Assembly (NCBI GenBank): GCA_029962745.1
Contig: CM057167.1
Coordinates: forward strand, 24,838,642-24,902,641
DNA from: Echinometra lucunter
Taxonomy: Eukaryota; Echinodermata; Echinoidea; Camarodonta; Echinometridae
Direction of reading: 5' to 3'
Length of the DNA stretch: 64,000 bases
Both the position numbers and the translations under genes were made by a program. Below the pieces are notes generated by a model. It was given only the letters and a program-made list of their open reading frames with translations, was not told the origin of the DNA and searched no databases. Below, piece after piece: positions 12,501-26,600 of the stretch. Every line of letters begins with the position of its first letter. The stretch's first letter is position 1.

Positions 12501-15500
12501 ATAATCTATTCTTGACCAGAATTATAATCATTTACACGATTTATGCAACTAAGTTTCATGGGGCACGCATCCTACAAGCAGTGCTCCTTCAGTATGCCCT
12601 TCTGTTTTATAGTTCAAATTTAGGTCAACCTTTCTCTATATCTTTTAGTTCTGTTCTTTACAAATATTACGACACTATACAATTTTAATTCATTTGCTCT
12701 ATATTTTATACATGCATGAATCTCCATCGGCAGTGCTGTTGTAAAACGCTATTTTGGTAGTGAAAATTGATATGTTTCCTTGATCCAACGTGTTTGTTGA
12801 AGCTTGATGTAACTTGTTTTTCTCTTTAAAGTAGATATAAGAAGGCAATAAATGTCCATGAATTTGGTATCTATGCAAAGCATATGCTATTCATAAGGTG
12901 TTTATTCACATGGCAAATCACAAAAGTCTTCTTGCTCCTGGATATCCTTAACTGAAATGTCGATAAAGAGATTGAACGCATTCATTCTTTAAGGGGTGCA
13001 TTTAAGTAAAGAGTGCATTTAGAGTGAATTAAAAGTTAATTAAGAGTAAAAATTGTGATATTCACTATTTTAGGGGTGACCTCAATGATCACTTAAGGAT
13101 TTTGAGTAACCACTGAGGTCACCCTTTAACATGTTTAAAGAATGAATAAAGAGTGCATATCACAACTTTTATTATTAATTCACTCTTAATTCACTATAAA
13201 TTTACCCTTTTTCTTAAATTCATCCTTAACACAGGGAATGCGTTCACTCTCTTTTTTTTTAAAGAGAGTTGTTTGTTTCAATTGGGATAGAAAATACTTT
13301 TATAGTAGTGTTGTTTGGTGTATAATTGTAACAACATCATCAACCATTAATGAACATATACCGAGGCGCAGGTATTTCTACTTCAACGGATTGACAATTT
13401 ATAATTCTGTGGATTAAAAAAGGAAAAGTATACTTCTTGTGAGCTTTCTGCAATCAACCAAGGAGAATGACTGATAAGAATTTGACCGGTTTAAAAAATG
13501 CCTATTAGCTGGCCTCGAATCCTAATTTCCACGTCGACAAAAGTCGGTCACAAGTCAACCTACATGAAGGAAATACAGACTTCACTGACACAAAGTAACT
13601 GAGTAGGCTGATAATGTCATGATGTTCCACGTATATTGACTTTGTCGCTACAATATCCATTCTCTCTTGTCAATACATAATTCAATAAATCGGAGAACTT
13701 CAAGCTGAAACCATCACTTTTGTCAACTGCTCCAACTTCTGTGAACAGATACTGACAACAGATGATAAGTCTGAACTTTGCCTAACTATCGCATGCGCTT
13801 ATTAGCATCATATTAGATTTGTCTTTGTCAACAAGATCTTTCTCCAAAGATCTAGCGAAACTGCAGTAAAGTTCATAGAAAAACTATATTTCTGTAGTTT
13901 AATTTGTTAGCCTGAATTCTCAAACAGTTGCCCGAATTCCAGCACAAGGGCGGCGGAGCATTGTTTAAAATCTAAAGTGGGATAGCTCTGAGGGCACCAG
14001 CAAGAGGGGCACTTTGGGGAAATGGGCAATTGGGTGAAGACATCAAGGAAAATAAAATGTTGAGACTAAAGCATTTTCTATCCAGTACACTGCTAAGGGG
14101 CATTTCGATATATTGCTTCTATCTTTACATGTGCCCCTCCCCCCCCCCCCCCCTCCCCCCCCCCCCTTCCCCAGAGCGCCACCCCTGTTCCGTCGGCACT
14201 ATATCCATGATATCGATCCGTGATATGACACTCGCATGATGGCAGCAGTCGGGGTTGATTTCGTTTGGCATGTTCATCGCAATTTCCTCGTCTTCTTCCA
14301 TCGCCTAGTTCCATAAATCATCGATAATTATGGAAAAGTTGGTCAGGACCTGAATTCGCTCCACGTTTTTGTGTTGAGCCTTCATTCAGTTATTTTTGCT
14401 CATGGGCTTGTCGCCATAGTCGAGATAGGACAGTGAATTATTTAGTGTCTGAAGCAGATCGCATTCAAATGCTCTTTTGAGTCCATGATTTCCTGGTAAT
14501 GTGAAATACTGTCGTCATGGAGTCGATGTCCTTGCTGTACCAGATATTCCTATTATAGGAATATAATAGTTCATCTCTTCATTGCCTCATTATCACCCTC
14601 TTCATGATTTTATGATTTTTTTTCTTCTTCTTTTCCTCTTCTTCATCTTTTGTCGTCATCATCATCATCATCATTGCGACCATCATCACCATCACCACTT
14701 TTTTCTTTCTCCATCTCCCCTCTTCATGTTGTTGTTCTTGTTGTTGCTCTTCTTCTTCTTCTTCTTCTTCTTCTTCTTCTTCTTCTTCTTCTTCTTCTTT
14801 TCCTCATTTTCCCTTTAACATTATTTCCCCTCTCATTTGTTCCCCTTATTATATTTCTTTCTTGTTAACTATTTGCCTCTTCTTCTGCTTTCTTTCTCCA
14901 TGTTCTCTTCGTCACGTTTCATCTTTTTTTTTCTATCCCTTCCTTTTTAGCACTGACGGATTTTCAACACTCTTCATATCACCTGTTTGTGATCACTGTT
15001 ATTCCTTTAGCTCATAACCTTTGTCTTATCGTATTTTTAATGAATTCAGAAGTGCTGGATATCTCGTGAAAAGCGATCCTTATCCGCTTCAAGCATTTAA
15101 AGACATTGGTTAACATTGTTATGATTTTAAAAATCTTGTTGCTTGAAAATGGAATAAACATAAGGGTTATAGTGTAAAAATACCAGTCTGAAAGTTTCAA
15201 AGTATAATATCCACAGGAAGTATTTTTAAATATAAAAAATGTGAACCAATGTTTGAAAAATATACGAGGGTCGGTTGCACAGAATAGACATAAGGAGTGC
15301 GCATGCGCGTATGACTCACCTTACCGTACTGTGTGTATTGGCGTATCACGCGGCGGGAGGCACATAACGGCATTTTCAAATTAAAGCAAAGTGGTCCTCT
15401 TGGTGATTGTCTCGTGAGACGAAGGATAATAAAATCGCCGTTTGCGTCTAACTTACACTTTTTCATTCCAAATTATGGTTGGTTTTAGGGGTTTTGAGTA

Positions 15501-18500
15501 CAAATACAAGTACTCATACACATGTTTCATCTTAGTTTGAGAATTTTTTAAATTAGCTACTCACAAAGTTAGCCAATGCCTTTAAGCAACTAGCATGACT
15601 AGAAATTCGCACAAAAATGGCAACATTTTCGTAGAAAATCTCCCAACAACTGAAGAATTCAAGGACTGTCCTGGACAATGACATAAACTGTAATAAAAAT
15701 ATCCATGTAATTTAATTTGATAACAATAAATAGAATGAGATATTTTGAAGTGCAAGGACACAATGGATGCTCAAATCGATTTTCAGATTTCATTATCTTA
15801 CCGTCTTTCGGGCAGTATTTTGGCTTCATGATAGTTTTATGATTACTATTTCCATGAATTTAACTAAGTTTGCTGTTTTTGTTCAAGCTGTATTTAAAGA
15901 TCATATTTACTACTGGTCATGCTGGAAGCAAAAAGGAAACGAGAAAGAAATAACGCGTTCAACATGTCCACATAATTTAATAAATATTGGGTGAACCAAA
16001 CAGTAAATCTTATAATATCATATGAAACTGTAAAAAAGGGGTATTTCAATTCTATAATCATACCCGTAGGTTACATTCAATGCAGGGAAACAATATTGAA
16101 TCTGGAATATATATCTTATTTTCATTTTTTAAACAGGAAATAATTCAACCATAAAAGAAAATCCTTATCATGCTCTGGCCTAGAAAAGCTGAAGTTGACA
16201 TAGGAAAGAAGGTTGAAATATCACAAGATAAATCTCGCATGACCACGATGAGGGTTGATGGTATCATCTAACCTGCTTCTGAGAATTATTACGTGGTACC
16301 CATTTCTATTCCGTTGCACGTCCTGTTTCCGAAGGTCCATCCGGAGGGAGGTTCGTTATTTAAAGGCATTGGCTAACATTGTTATGATTTTAAAAAATCT
16401 TGTTTTGTTACTTGAAAATGGGATAAACATAAGGGTTATAGTGTAAAAATATCAGTCTGAAAGTTTCAAAGTATAATATCCACAGGAAGTATTTTTAAAT
16501 ATAAAAAATGTGAACCAATGTTTGAAAAATATACGAGGGTCAGTTGCGCAGAATAGACATAAGGACTGCGCATGCGCGTATGACTCACCTTACCGTACTG
16601 TGTGTATTGGCGTATCACGCGGCGGGAGGCACATAACGGCATTTTCAAATTCAAGCAAAGTGGTCCTCTTAGTGATTGTCTCGTGAGACGAAGGATAATA
16701 AAATCACTGTTTGCGTCTAACTTACACTTTTTCATTCCAAATTATGGTTGGTTTCAGGGTTTTTGAGTACAAATACAAGTACTCATACACATGTTTCATC
16801 TTAGTTTGAGAATTTTTTAAATCAGCTACTCACAAAGTTAGCCAATGCCTTTAATATTCCCAAGGTCCTTCACTCTGAAGGTTCATGATTTGGAATGTTC
16901 ATGATTCCGAAGGTTCATGATTCCAAAGGTTCATAATTCCGAAGGTTCATGATGCCGAAGGTTCATAATTCCCCAAAAGATAAAGGATTCAAAATTCCGT
17001 AAATGAAATAGGGTTCATCGTTCTGAAAATGGGAGCAGGATTCATAATGTCAAAACGATACAATATTCTATTGGTTTTGGAATTACAAATTTACAAGCCG
17101 TAGGAATTATTAACCCTTTATCATTTTAGGATTTACACATTTTTATTTACTGAATTTTAAACCCTTTCTTTGGGGGGGGGGGAGGATTAATAAATCGTCG
17201 AAATTATGACCTGCGGAATATCGAAGCTTCAAAGTAATATTGCATCCGATGTTCGGAGTCATGAACCCTTTTTTTTTCTGGAAATACGAACCTTCTGATG
17301 AACGTTTGGAATAACGAACATTTGGATTAGTGTATCAAATGGTCTGAATTATGAACTTCCTGGTATGGACAATCTGTGTTTCGGAATGAACCTTGGGGAG
17401 AAGAACCGTTGGAATAACGAGAGCCCCACTTCTATTCTACCATGTCAACTGAGTGTCTGGAAGAGGGTCCTATTTGTATTCGTGGGCATTCAAAAACGCG
17501 GAGTTTCTGAATGGTCGCCATGGTCGCGTCAATTCACAAATAAAAAAAACCCAGTATTTTTAGGAGAAATAACGAATCCTGAAATCAAGAATGATCAATG
17601 TTTCTACATGGCTAAGAAAAAAAGATTATTTAATTGAATGATGTTATATAGATTTCGCTATGCCATATCCTAATTTTGGCGAGATGTTCTCTGGGATCTC
17701 GTTTCCTATTTTAGTCCCAACTTTTAACTCATCACCAGTGGCATAAATCCTGGGGGATGGAGAGATATGTATCCCCCACACACTTTTTAGAGAAGGTGAT
17801 GGCGGTAAAATAGGCTTTTAAATTGCACTTAAGTTGATTTTTCGAAAATAGTTTTATCGTGTTCTAATCACTTATTTCAAGAATGCCGTATAATATGTCT
17901 CGCCCAGGTCTTCTTCACCTCACCTTTACTTAACTCGCCTCAATACTTATTGGATATACTGTCCACCCTCGACACTCACATATCATATTGTTTTGTTTTT
18001 TTTAAAGGTTTTCACTGTAATCATCATCTTAACAGAGGATGTCCAAACAAAAAGCAATCGACAAAATAGCCTGTGTCCCGAATGTTGGTTGGTTGGTTGG
18101 TTAGTTTGTTTTATTTTCCATATAAAAAGCAATACAAACAAAAAATACATGCAAATCAATATGTCAAATGGCTGGAAGCTCGATTCAGAGCCATTATTCA
18201 AATGGCTCTGTTCTTCCTAGAGGTCCAATGTAAGGAGAATCAGTCAAATAAAAGGGTGGAATATCAAACACCTAACGAACAAAAGCTAATAATAGCGGAT
18301 CCATTTCTTTAATGGGTTTTAGTCATCAGACCTCCCAGATACTTCCGGCCAGAGTTTCATCTGGCGAATTGGGTGAAGGTCATTTATCGTATGGTCAAGA
18401 GTGGTGATCCAAAAAAATGCCCCAGGCTTTTTTCGTCGAAGATACAGGGTTAGTGTAAGGGTGGCGTTAGAGTCATGGTTTTAGGTAATGCGCTAGAAAT

Positions 18501-20655
18501 TATGACAAAAGATTTCGATCACCCCCCCCCCCCCCCCCGTCATCGACATGGATTTACGCCAGTGATTATTACGTATCATATTCATTGTCAACAACAGCGT
18601 CAGTGGCAGTATCGAGTACCCCTCTGAGAACAAGATCTCCCGAACTTTAGAAAAAAATCTAATCCCTATCAAATCCAGTACCCTTGCTGTATCCCATAAT
18701 GCCATATAAATTATTCCGATGACGTTGTACTTCCTTGCGAATGTTATTCTCGCTTTTCCGCATATGAAGGACAAGTCCATCGGAATTGCCTGAGGTTGGT
18801 TTTTCGGAAGACTTCATGTGTCTGTTGGTATCATATAGCGAAAGTAAATTAAAACGTTACAATCTCTACATTAAGATCATCATTGTTTGTCAGCAATATA
18901 GCGTCAGTGGTAGTATTGTATAACACTTCTAATAACACGATCTCACAGACGCTCTCGAGTTCTAATCAATTCCATGCCATTTACAATACCCTAGTGTGAT
19001 AATACATATAAATCATGTTTGGATGACGTAATTTGTCATTGCATCGGTGCTACATTTCAAATGGTTGGTGATAGGACCACCGCACACCGACTGCGACCAG
19101 ATTTTGGAACAAATGGCATTTTGCATTAAACCTGAAAGTTTAAACAAGTAAAATCATCTTATTTGATGTTCGGAGTAAACATAGGAATACTAAAATCATA
19201 ATTTTGGTTAACTGCAAGCCTTTAGGTAGGAGTAAAGTGGAAATCGGCTTTAAAACATAGCCGATTCTTATGACCTCACTACGATTCTGAATTGATTTCG
19301 GTTTTATACCTACAAGGAGGCTCGCAATAGCCAGACTTTTTAGAGCTGTGGTCAGTATGATTTTCCATATTTGAATGTTCATATCAAATAGTATAATTTT
19401 TGTTTGTCCAAAATCGAATCGCAGGCAGATCGTGTAGTGTGCGCTGGGCTATAGACTCGGTCATCAGAAGCGCCATAGGGTCATTTTTCTAAAAGTCTTT
19501 ATCGTCATGTTTATATTGTACCAGAGAGGTCGGTCCCACCTCCCTGGTTGTACGATTCAGTGGTTTTAGTTTGTACACTGAAATCATTATTAATGTTCAT
19601 CATCTGCGAAAGCGTCAATGTTGTATCGTATCGTACACCACTGGAAACATTATTGCAAAGGTAAAGACCCCCTTGAAGGGCTCTGTTGGAAAGCAGTAGC
19701 AAAACTGAAACGGACTACCTTCCACTATTTTATATTTTCTTAAATGAAAAATGAATAAATATTAAATAGGAGAAATAATTTACATGGCTGTTTTAAGACC
19801 CTATTGTATTATCCCATACTTGACGTATAAATAATATTACTATGAAGCATTATTTCTTCGTAATCTTCTAGTAATTTGATAGTTTTTGGACAAGGCCATC
19901 TGAAGTACCTCTATGTTGTTAATTGGATATTTGAAAGTCTGCAATTGTGTTTGTAATGAAGCAATAGCAGTATTCAAAAGTTAAAGGAGAATGAAACCCT
20001 GGGGAAAAATCAATTTCAAAGAAGAGAGAGGATACAACTAGAGAAGCAATTTTTTTTAAAGTTCCATAAAAAACGATTACGAAATGAGAAAGTTATGAAA
20101 GTTTGAAAAGTCTCAATATAGTTTCTATGGTGAATATGGCAAATATCAGAAAGACCACGTTGTCAAGAGTTTTGAAACTAACCAGACCTTAGTCTATTAT
20201 TTGGCACATTGAGGCACGTTCAGGTGGTTCCATGACATATGCTCCGCCGACATTTGCTCCACCGAAAACTGCTCCGAAAATTCCGACAGTGCTCCGCGAC
20301 AATTGCTCCGCGACAATTGCTCCGCCGACATTTGCTCCGCCGACATATGCTCCGCCGACATTTGGTCCGCCGACATTTGCTCCGCCGACATTTGCTCCGC
20401 CGACATATGCTCCGCCGACATATACTCCGCCGACATTTGCTCCGCCGACAATTGCTCCGCCGACATTTGCTCCGCCGAATTAATTATAATCATCAATAAA
20501 TTAATGATGATTCCACTCTGCTGCGACAATTGATCATGATTATATTGACAATTATTTTTTCTACAATCATTTGGATATTTTTGTCATAAAAGGGCTCATC
20601 TCCTTCTCCTTCTCCTCCTTCTTCTTTCCCTTCGTCTTCTTCTTCTTCTCCTTCT

Positions 20656-20688
<33 letters not shown>

Positions 20689-23600
20689 CCTTCCTCCTCC
20701 TCTTCTTCTTCCTCTTCTTCTTATCCTTCTTCCTTTTTCTCTTTGTTCTTGTTCTTATCCTTTTCTTCCTCTTTTCATCATCTTCTTTACCGTTTTCTTC
20801 CTCTCTTCCTTTTCCCTTTACACTTCTAATTTCCATCCATCTTCTGCCTACAAAGTTCATATCTTTTATGTTCCTATAATTATTGTGTTGGCTATTGTAT
20901 ATTATGATGTCTCTTTTAAATACGGTCAATGTTGTCTTCTTGTCACTTGCACTATTATGTATATATTTTGTATAATTCAGCCTGCTGCATGGCTGCGATG
21001 ATGATATGTGAGTAAAGACCATTATCATATTATTATTCTCATATTTTCAAACATTGGAAATTCTTAATTAATTGAATGCAGATCATCACCACACAGTGAA
21101 TCAAACTGCTTTTAATATATTCTTTTGATAATTGCAGAGGTTCATGGAATTTTGCAATAACCAGATTCTCAGCTTGATATGTCATTCCTGGTGTATAAAC
21201 TTCATTGCAAGTTGTTTAATTTGTATTTTGCAAATTTAGTTATTACAGCAAAGGATTATTTTATTTAATTCCCCTGGGTTAATATTTCCCCCGAATCTTC
21301 ACAAACTTGTTTTTCATTTATTTTTTAAAAATATGATAATATGAGTCTTCGGACTTTTGCCATGTACCAATTATTTCCTTTTACAATAAAAACGAAATTG
21401 AACTGAATTGAATTGAATTTGAATTGAATAACAATGTAGATTGGTCAAAGGCAAGAATCAACAAAAAAGGAATATTATGCAGTAAAAAATAAAATCTTTT
21501 TTTAAAAAAATCTTCCTACCGTGGGAGGGGGATTAACCCCCTCCAACATCTTCCGCCCGCTCGGTCGCTTCGCTCCCTCGCCTCGCGCCCCCCCCCCCCG
21601 CCCTGTTGAAAATTCTTGGCTACGTCAGAGAGTATGCTCTCCAATTCATTTAATGGTACCGATGGAGCAATTGTAACAGTTCAAGTGTTGTGTCTTCGAA
21701 ATTGATTCGGCAGAGAAATTGTCGGAGAAATTGTCGGCGAGGCAGCTGTCAAATTATTGCCAAAATAATTTTGCCGAGCAAAATTCGGGGGAGCAAATGT
21801 CGGCGGAGCATATGTCGGCGGAGCAATAATTGTCTGCGGAGCAATGTCGGCGGAGCAAATGTCGTATTTTCGGACGATATATCGGGGGAGCAATTGTCGG
21901 CGGAGCAAATGTTGGCGGAGCAAATGTTGGCGGAGCAAATGTCATCATTTCGGAGCATATGTCGGTGGAGCAATTGTCGGCGGAGCAAATGTCGGCGGAG
22001 TATATGTCGGCGGAGCATATGTCGGCGGAGCAAATGTCGGCAGAGCAAATGCCGGCGGAGCAAATATCGGCGGAGCAGTTGTCGGCGGAGCAAATGTCGG
22101 CGGAGTATATGTCGTGTCACCGTTCAGGCTTATCGTACATTGGGCATGTTGGGCGGTGGGCTCAACCAGGGATTGGCTGGCTCAACACAGTTTTTTGTCA
22201 TCCATTTCTTCACCGTGGGAGTGAGAAGTGGATAGATAATGCAGCATGCAATGCATTGGCGTAAATCCCGGGGGGATGGGGATATATCCCCCCATCCCCC
22301 CCCCACACTTTTTCGAGAGGGAGAGGCGATAGCGTGAACAAATATCCCCCACACACTTGTTAAGAAAGAAATAATATTTTAATTAATCATTTAGTAAAAT
22401 TTTTGATAATCTGTCATAAATTACCATCATACTTTAGAATTCCTATTTGAAAATGCGATTAAAGACCAAAAAAGTACTTATTTTGGCTCGCTCGCAAAAT
22501 GAAAATCAAAATGAAAATCAAAATGTGTGTAAGGGGGTCTGTGCGGGTGAGTTAGGGTGTGTGTTTGTACCTAAGTGTGAGTTCGACAGAAAAAAAAAAA
22601 TCGGCAAAAAGTCGATCGTCCCCCCCACCCCCCCCCCCCCTCCTCAAAGTGGATTTACGCCGGTGATGCGATGTCGCAGTACGGTAAAGCATGGCTCAAG
22701 CGCCAACCTAACACATGGATTAATTTGTTCATCTATAAAGGTCTCTGTGCTCTTTGCAATGAACATTGAAGAAGTTTACAACAACAAAATCCAGTATAAG
22801 GTCAAATTCAGGCAACGGGAAGCAGCTAATTCCTAAATATAAAGGTTGTTAGCCGCGGGAAAAAATACTCTCTTCAGTAAAATGTCCCAAACTCCAGATT
22901 AACTTACTTTCACAATCCCCCGCACTACGTATTTGTGAAAATCGCCCCTGGTATAAAAGCAAAGGGCTTACTTTCTTAAGATGGCAAAGATTATTAACTC
23001 ATGTTAGCCTCATCCGTTTTGACAGGTAGGATTTCCAATAATGTTTAAATCATAGAATAAAAGACAAATAAGGACACTTCAGTATATCGTACAGGCTGAC
23101 TGACTGGAACCTACTTCTCGATGTAGGTGTTAAAACTTTGTAACCTGAATGCTTGTCATTCATGTTCATGTAACCACTAATACTTGTCATTGGCGTAAAT
23201 CCCCGGGTAGGGTATATATCCCCCAACCCCTTTTTAGAGAGAGGTGGATGGCGTGTACAAAATAATTTACCCGCACTTTTCAAAGAAGAAGTAATATTTT
23301 AATCTATCAGTTGGAAATTTTTGATAAATGTATCATGGACGACGGTTCATAAGTAGAAAGATTTCTATATGAAATGTGGCATCGGCGTAAATCCATTTCG
23401 AGGAGTGGGGAGGGGGATGATAGAAATTTTTACCGAAGTTTTTAGCACGAGTTCATACACGAATACACACTCACCCTCACCCACGCTTACACGCACCCAC
23501 ACACATACTCTCCAAATTACCTGATATGTATTTTTATTTATTTATTGTCCAAGTGATTATTGGACCAAAAGGCAATTAGACCATATTGATAGTAGACCAA

Positions 23601-26600
23601 ACGGCAATTAGACCATATTGATAGTAGACCAAACGGGTTTAGCCATAGTGGTGTTAGACTATCTGGGAATTAGACCGAATGATATTAGACCAAGTGGCTA
23701 TAAACCGACCGAGAGGCGAGACATTGGACGAGGTTTCGAGACGGTCTGCTCATGGTCTGATCAAATGTTCAAATAGAACAATCTCGCTCGTCAAACAAGA
23801 TGTGCGGCGAACAAAGAGAGATTCCGATCAATTTGGAAAAGAATAAGAATAGAAAGAAGGGAGTGACATGAGAAGAGAGTAGAGAGTGGGAGAGGGATGT
23901 GAAATCTTACTTGGCATACTTTGGTTTAGCAATGGCCTTTCTTTCTCGCTCATTCCGTTCATGGACCTACTGCTCTGACAGAGTAGGTCCGTGTCCTCTC
24001 CACACCCTATCCCTTCTGTTACGGACATATCATATACAGGCACATTTTCGGATGGGGGTGGCTGACGTCTTTTACCCGAATATCAGCTCTTCGTGGGCTT
24101 CTTTTTCAACTTTTGTTCACCCCTTCCCTCCCCATAGATCTTACTCTCTAGCTCATTCAGTCCACTATCACCTCTGCCTCGCCCTCGCCCCATCCCTTCT
24201 CTCTCCTCTCTCTTTCTCCCCCCCCCCCCTCTCTCTATCTATCTTTCTCTTTTTCTCTCTTTATCTCCCTCCCCCTATTTCTCTCTTTCTTTCTCCATCA
24301 TTTTCCTTCTCTTTTCTCTCTCTTTCTTTCTTGCGCCCTCTTTGGCTATGTCCAATATCTATCTATCATTTCTCCTTATGCTGCCCACTCGAAAACTGTA
24401 AGCAATGGCGTGAACAGAAAGATCTGGGGAGGCATATTGAAAATATAAAGGCAAATACGCAGAGAAAGTAAATTTGAGTATGCCCATGCATGAGGTTTAC
24501 ATGCTCGATACCTCTCGTGTACCTGTTGGTCGAATTTCGAGAGAGGTTAACATGACGTTAAAATTGAGGGAACTGGAGCGAGAGGCGTAATCAGATAGAT
24601 TTTGTGCTAAAAACGTGATAACTTAAGAATGGTTGGTGAGAGATATCAAAGAAGGACAGTTAAGAACAGAAAGGGAGTTTTGGTTAAAAGCCTTCTCAGA
24701 CACACTGTGATCTAAAGGCGCTGTCACACACTACCGATGTACCTTTGTGGGACTAAACCAAAGCACAACATTAAAAACGGCGAGAAAAGGGTCCTCAGCT
24801 TCATGGGGGGGGGGGGGGCACATATACACTAAAAATTGGTTGACAAGTAAAAAAAAAAAAAAAAAAAAAAAAAAGTCCTATACTTATTTTTGGGGGGACC
24901 CTATTGTGATCCCCGCCCATAAAAGTTAGGGGGCGTGTCCCCCTGTGTCTCCCCTGATTGACGCCCATGATGGCGAAAGACAAAGATAGAGAGTGGAAGC
25001 GAAAAGGAAATGTAACTGAGGACATCCGCACACATCGCTGGCTAAATATGAGGATAAAAGAATCTTGCTGCCACACGTTGATGATTACTTAAAAATCGAA
25101 ACTGTAAGAAGTTCATGGGAATTTTAAATATCTAAAGGGGGTTGCAACCCCTCCCCCACCCTCAGTATGTTTCTGACCTTAAGATTAACTCAAAATGAGC
25201 CACCCAGAGGATTTCCCCGTGCCGCACTGTATTTCCCATGGTGAAGATTATCAAAGAATTTCAAGTGCAAAGTGAATCTTTACAAGGTTTCTTAGGAGCT
25301 TTCATGAAGCTTTAATCAAGTCAAGAAACTGGTAATTCTGCAAAACTTTGTGTTGAAGGGAGCAATTCTTCTGCCAATTTGTCCGTATTGCTTTGTGCCA
25401 CTTTGCACATGAAGCAAGCGATCGTGCCAACCGGCATTCTATATGGAGATGTTACGAATAAGATATTCTCATCGATAAAATCATTGCCGGCAATTGTAAG
25501 TCGTGGGAGGTAGATAATCCCGCTAGTATAATAATGTAAAATCTCTCTTTTATGATTGCCTTATAATATGTTATCTAGGCATCTTATTTCTGACCACTTT
25601 CCAGTCTAATTCCCTCGAGTAATTCGTTACATCATACCATTCCTCAAGAAATACGTTCTGAGAAAGAAGGTTTAGGAAATTTGTCAAAAGAGAGAGATGC
25701 ATGGTGAGTGAATGAAAGGGATTGATGGAGGGTAAATGAAAGAATAAAAAAAGAAAAATAGGAGAGGAAGGTTGAGGAGGAGAACTGTCCCCGGGTGAGG
25801 TTTAGATGAATTGTTTTTTATCGATTTATATCCCTGTTGTTCCAGGGAGTCGAAAGAAGCGGAAACTGTATCCCTCTGCCATATTGATACATATCTTTTC
25901 TCTCGTTTCGAAAGTGTTTGTAAATCACAGTGATGATGTAAGTAGTGCGTTTGTTAATTATATTTTTCTCAAACTGACACCTGGGTGTCTTATTGATCCG
26001 AAAGAATATAAGCGGAGGCTGCACCTGCACGAAAAAAAAAATTGCTCCTAAAGAATTAATAATGCAACACGTGTATGTACTAAAACTGATATACGCCTTA
26101 TGATCCAAAATACATTGCGTAAAGTACGTGGAGTGAGCATTATACAAACACTGTTGAAAAGGATGGAGGGAAAATAGTACAATGCAAATCTGTAGGAGCA
26201 GCTCTACAGCAAGGATATGTCATTGGCATGTTTACCACATACTTGGAGAAAGCCTTCGATTTGATTTCTATAGCATAATATTATTGAGAAAATTGTCGTA
26301 TTTTGGGTTTGATGAAGGTGCAATTAACTGGTTCTATGACTATTTCTGCGGTAGGCAGGAAGGAAGGAATCAACGGTCGTAAATGGTAACACGTCCAGCT
26401 TTCCAAGGCTGGAAAGCGGGGTGCCCCATGGGAGCATTTTGGGTCCCTCCTTTTTATCCTTACACTGAATGATTTGGTAAAATCTGTGAAAAATCTTTCT
26501 CTCTCCTTATATCCAGAGGATACGTGCATTTATTTTTCATTAAAAGAGCTAACAGATTTAGAAAGAACTATAAACAGAGATTTATTGTATATTTTTAGAT

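Larger units (their letters stand above)
20225..22120. mobile_element. TU-like fold-back transposon with 15-bp tandem-repeat arms and 8-bp TSD
   Basis: Two arrays of the same 15-bp unit lie in opposite orientations at the two ends: GCTCCGCCGACATTT units at 20236-20480 and their complement at about 21780-22112. The outermost bases are also inverted (CATGACATATGCTCC; complement of GGAGTATATGTCGTG). An exact 8-bp duplication, CGTTCAGG, flanks the element (20217-20224 and 22121-22128), so this is one complete insertion. The 1.2-kb middle has a pyrimidine tract and AT-rich DNA but no transposase. From memory, sea urchin TU elements have long inverted repeats whose outer domain is made of 15-bp tandem repeats and make 8-bp duplications, which this fits. 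It sits inside GPCR intron 1. Confidence 0.85.

Noticed and set aside
20232..20529. Repetitive proteins (APPTF, SADIC, MSAEQ repeats) read across the 15-bp arrays
   Set aside because: The unit is 15 bp, so several frames on both strands stay open together. The arrays are transposon arms with a TSD, not genes.
20236..22112. CRISPR-like repeat array
   Set aside because: Units are contiguous with no unique spacers, the genome is eukaryotic, and the arrays are the two arms of a fold-back element.
24180..24471. Ser/Pro/Leu-rich ORF over the CT tract
   Set aside because: Low-complexity translation of pyrimidine-rich DNA.
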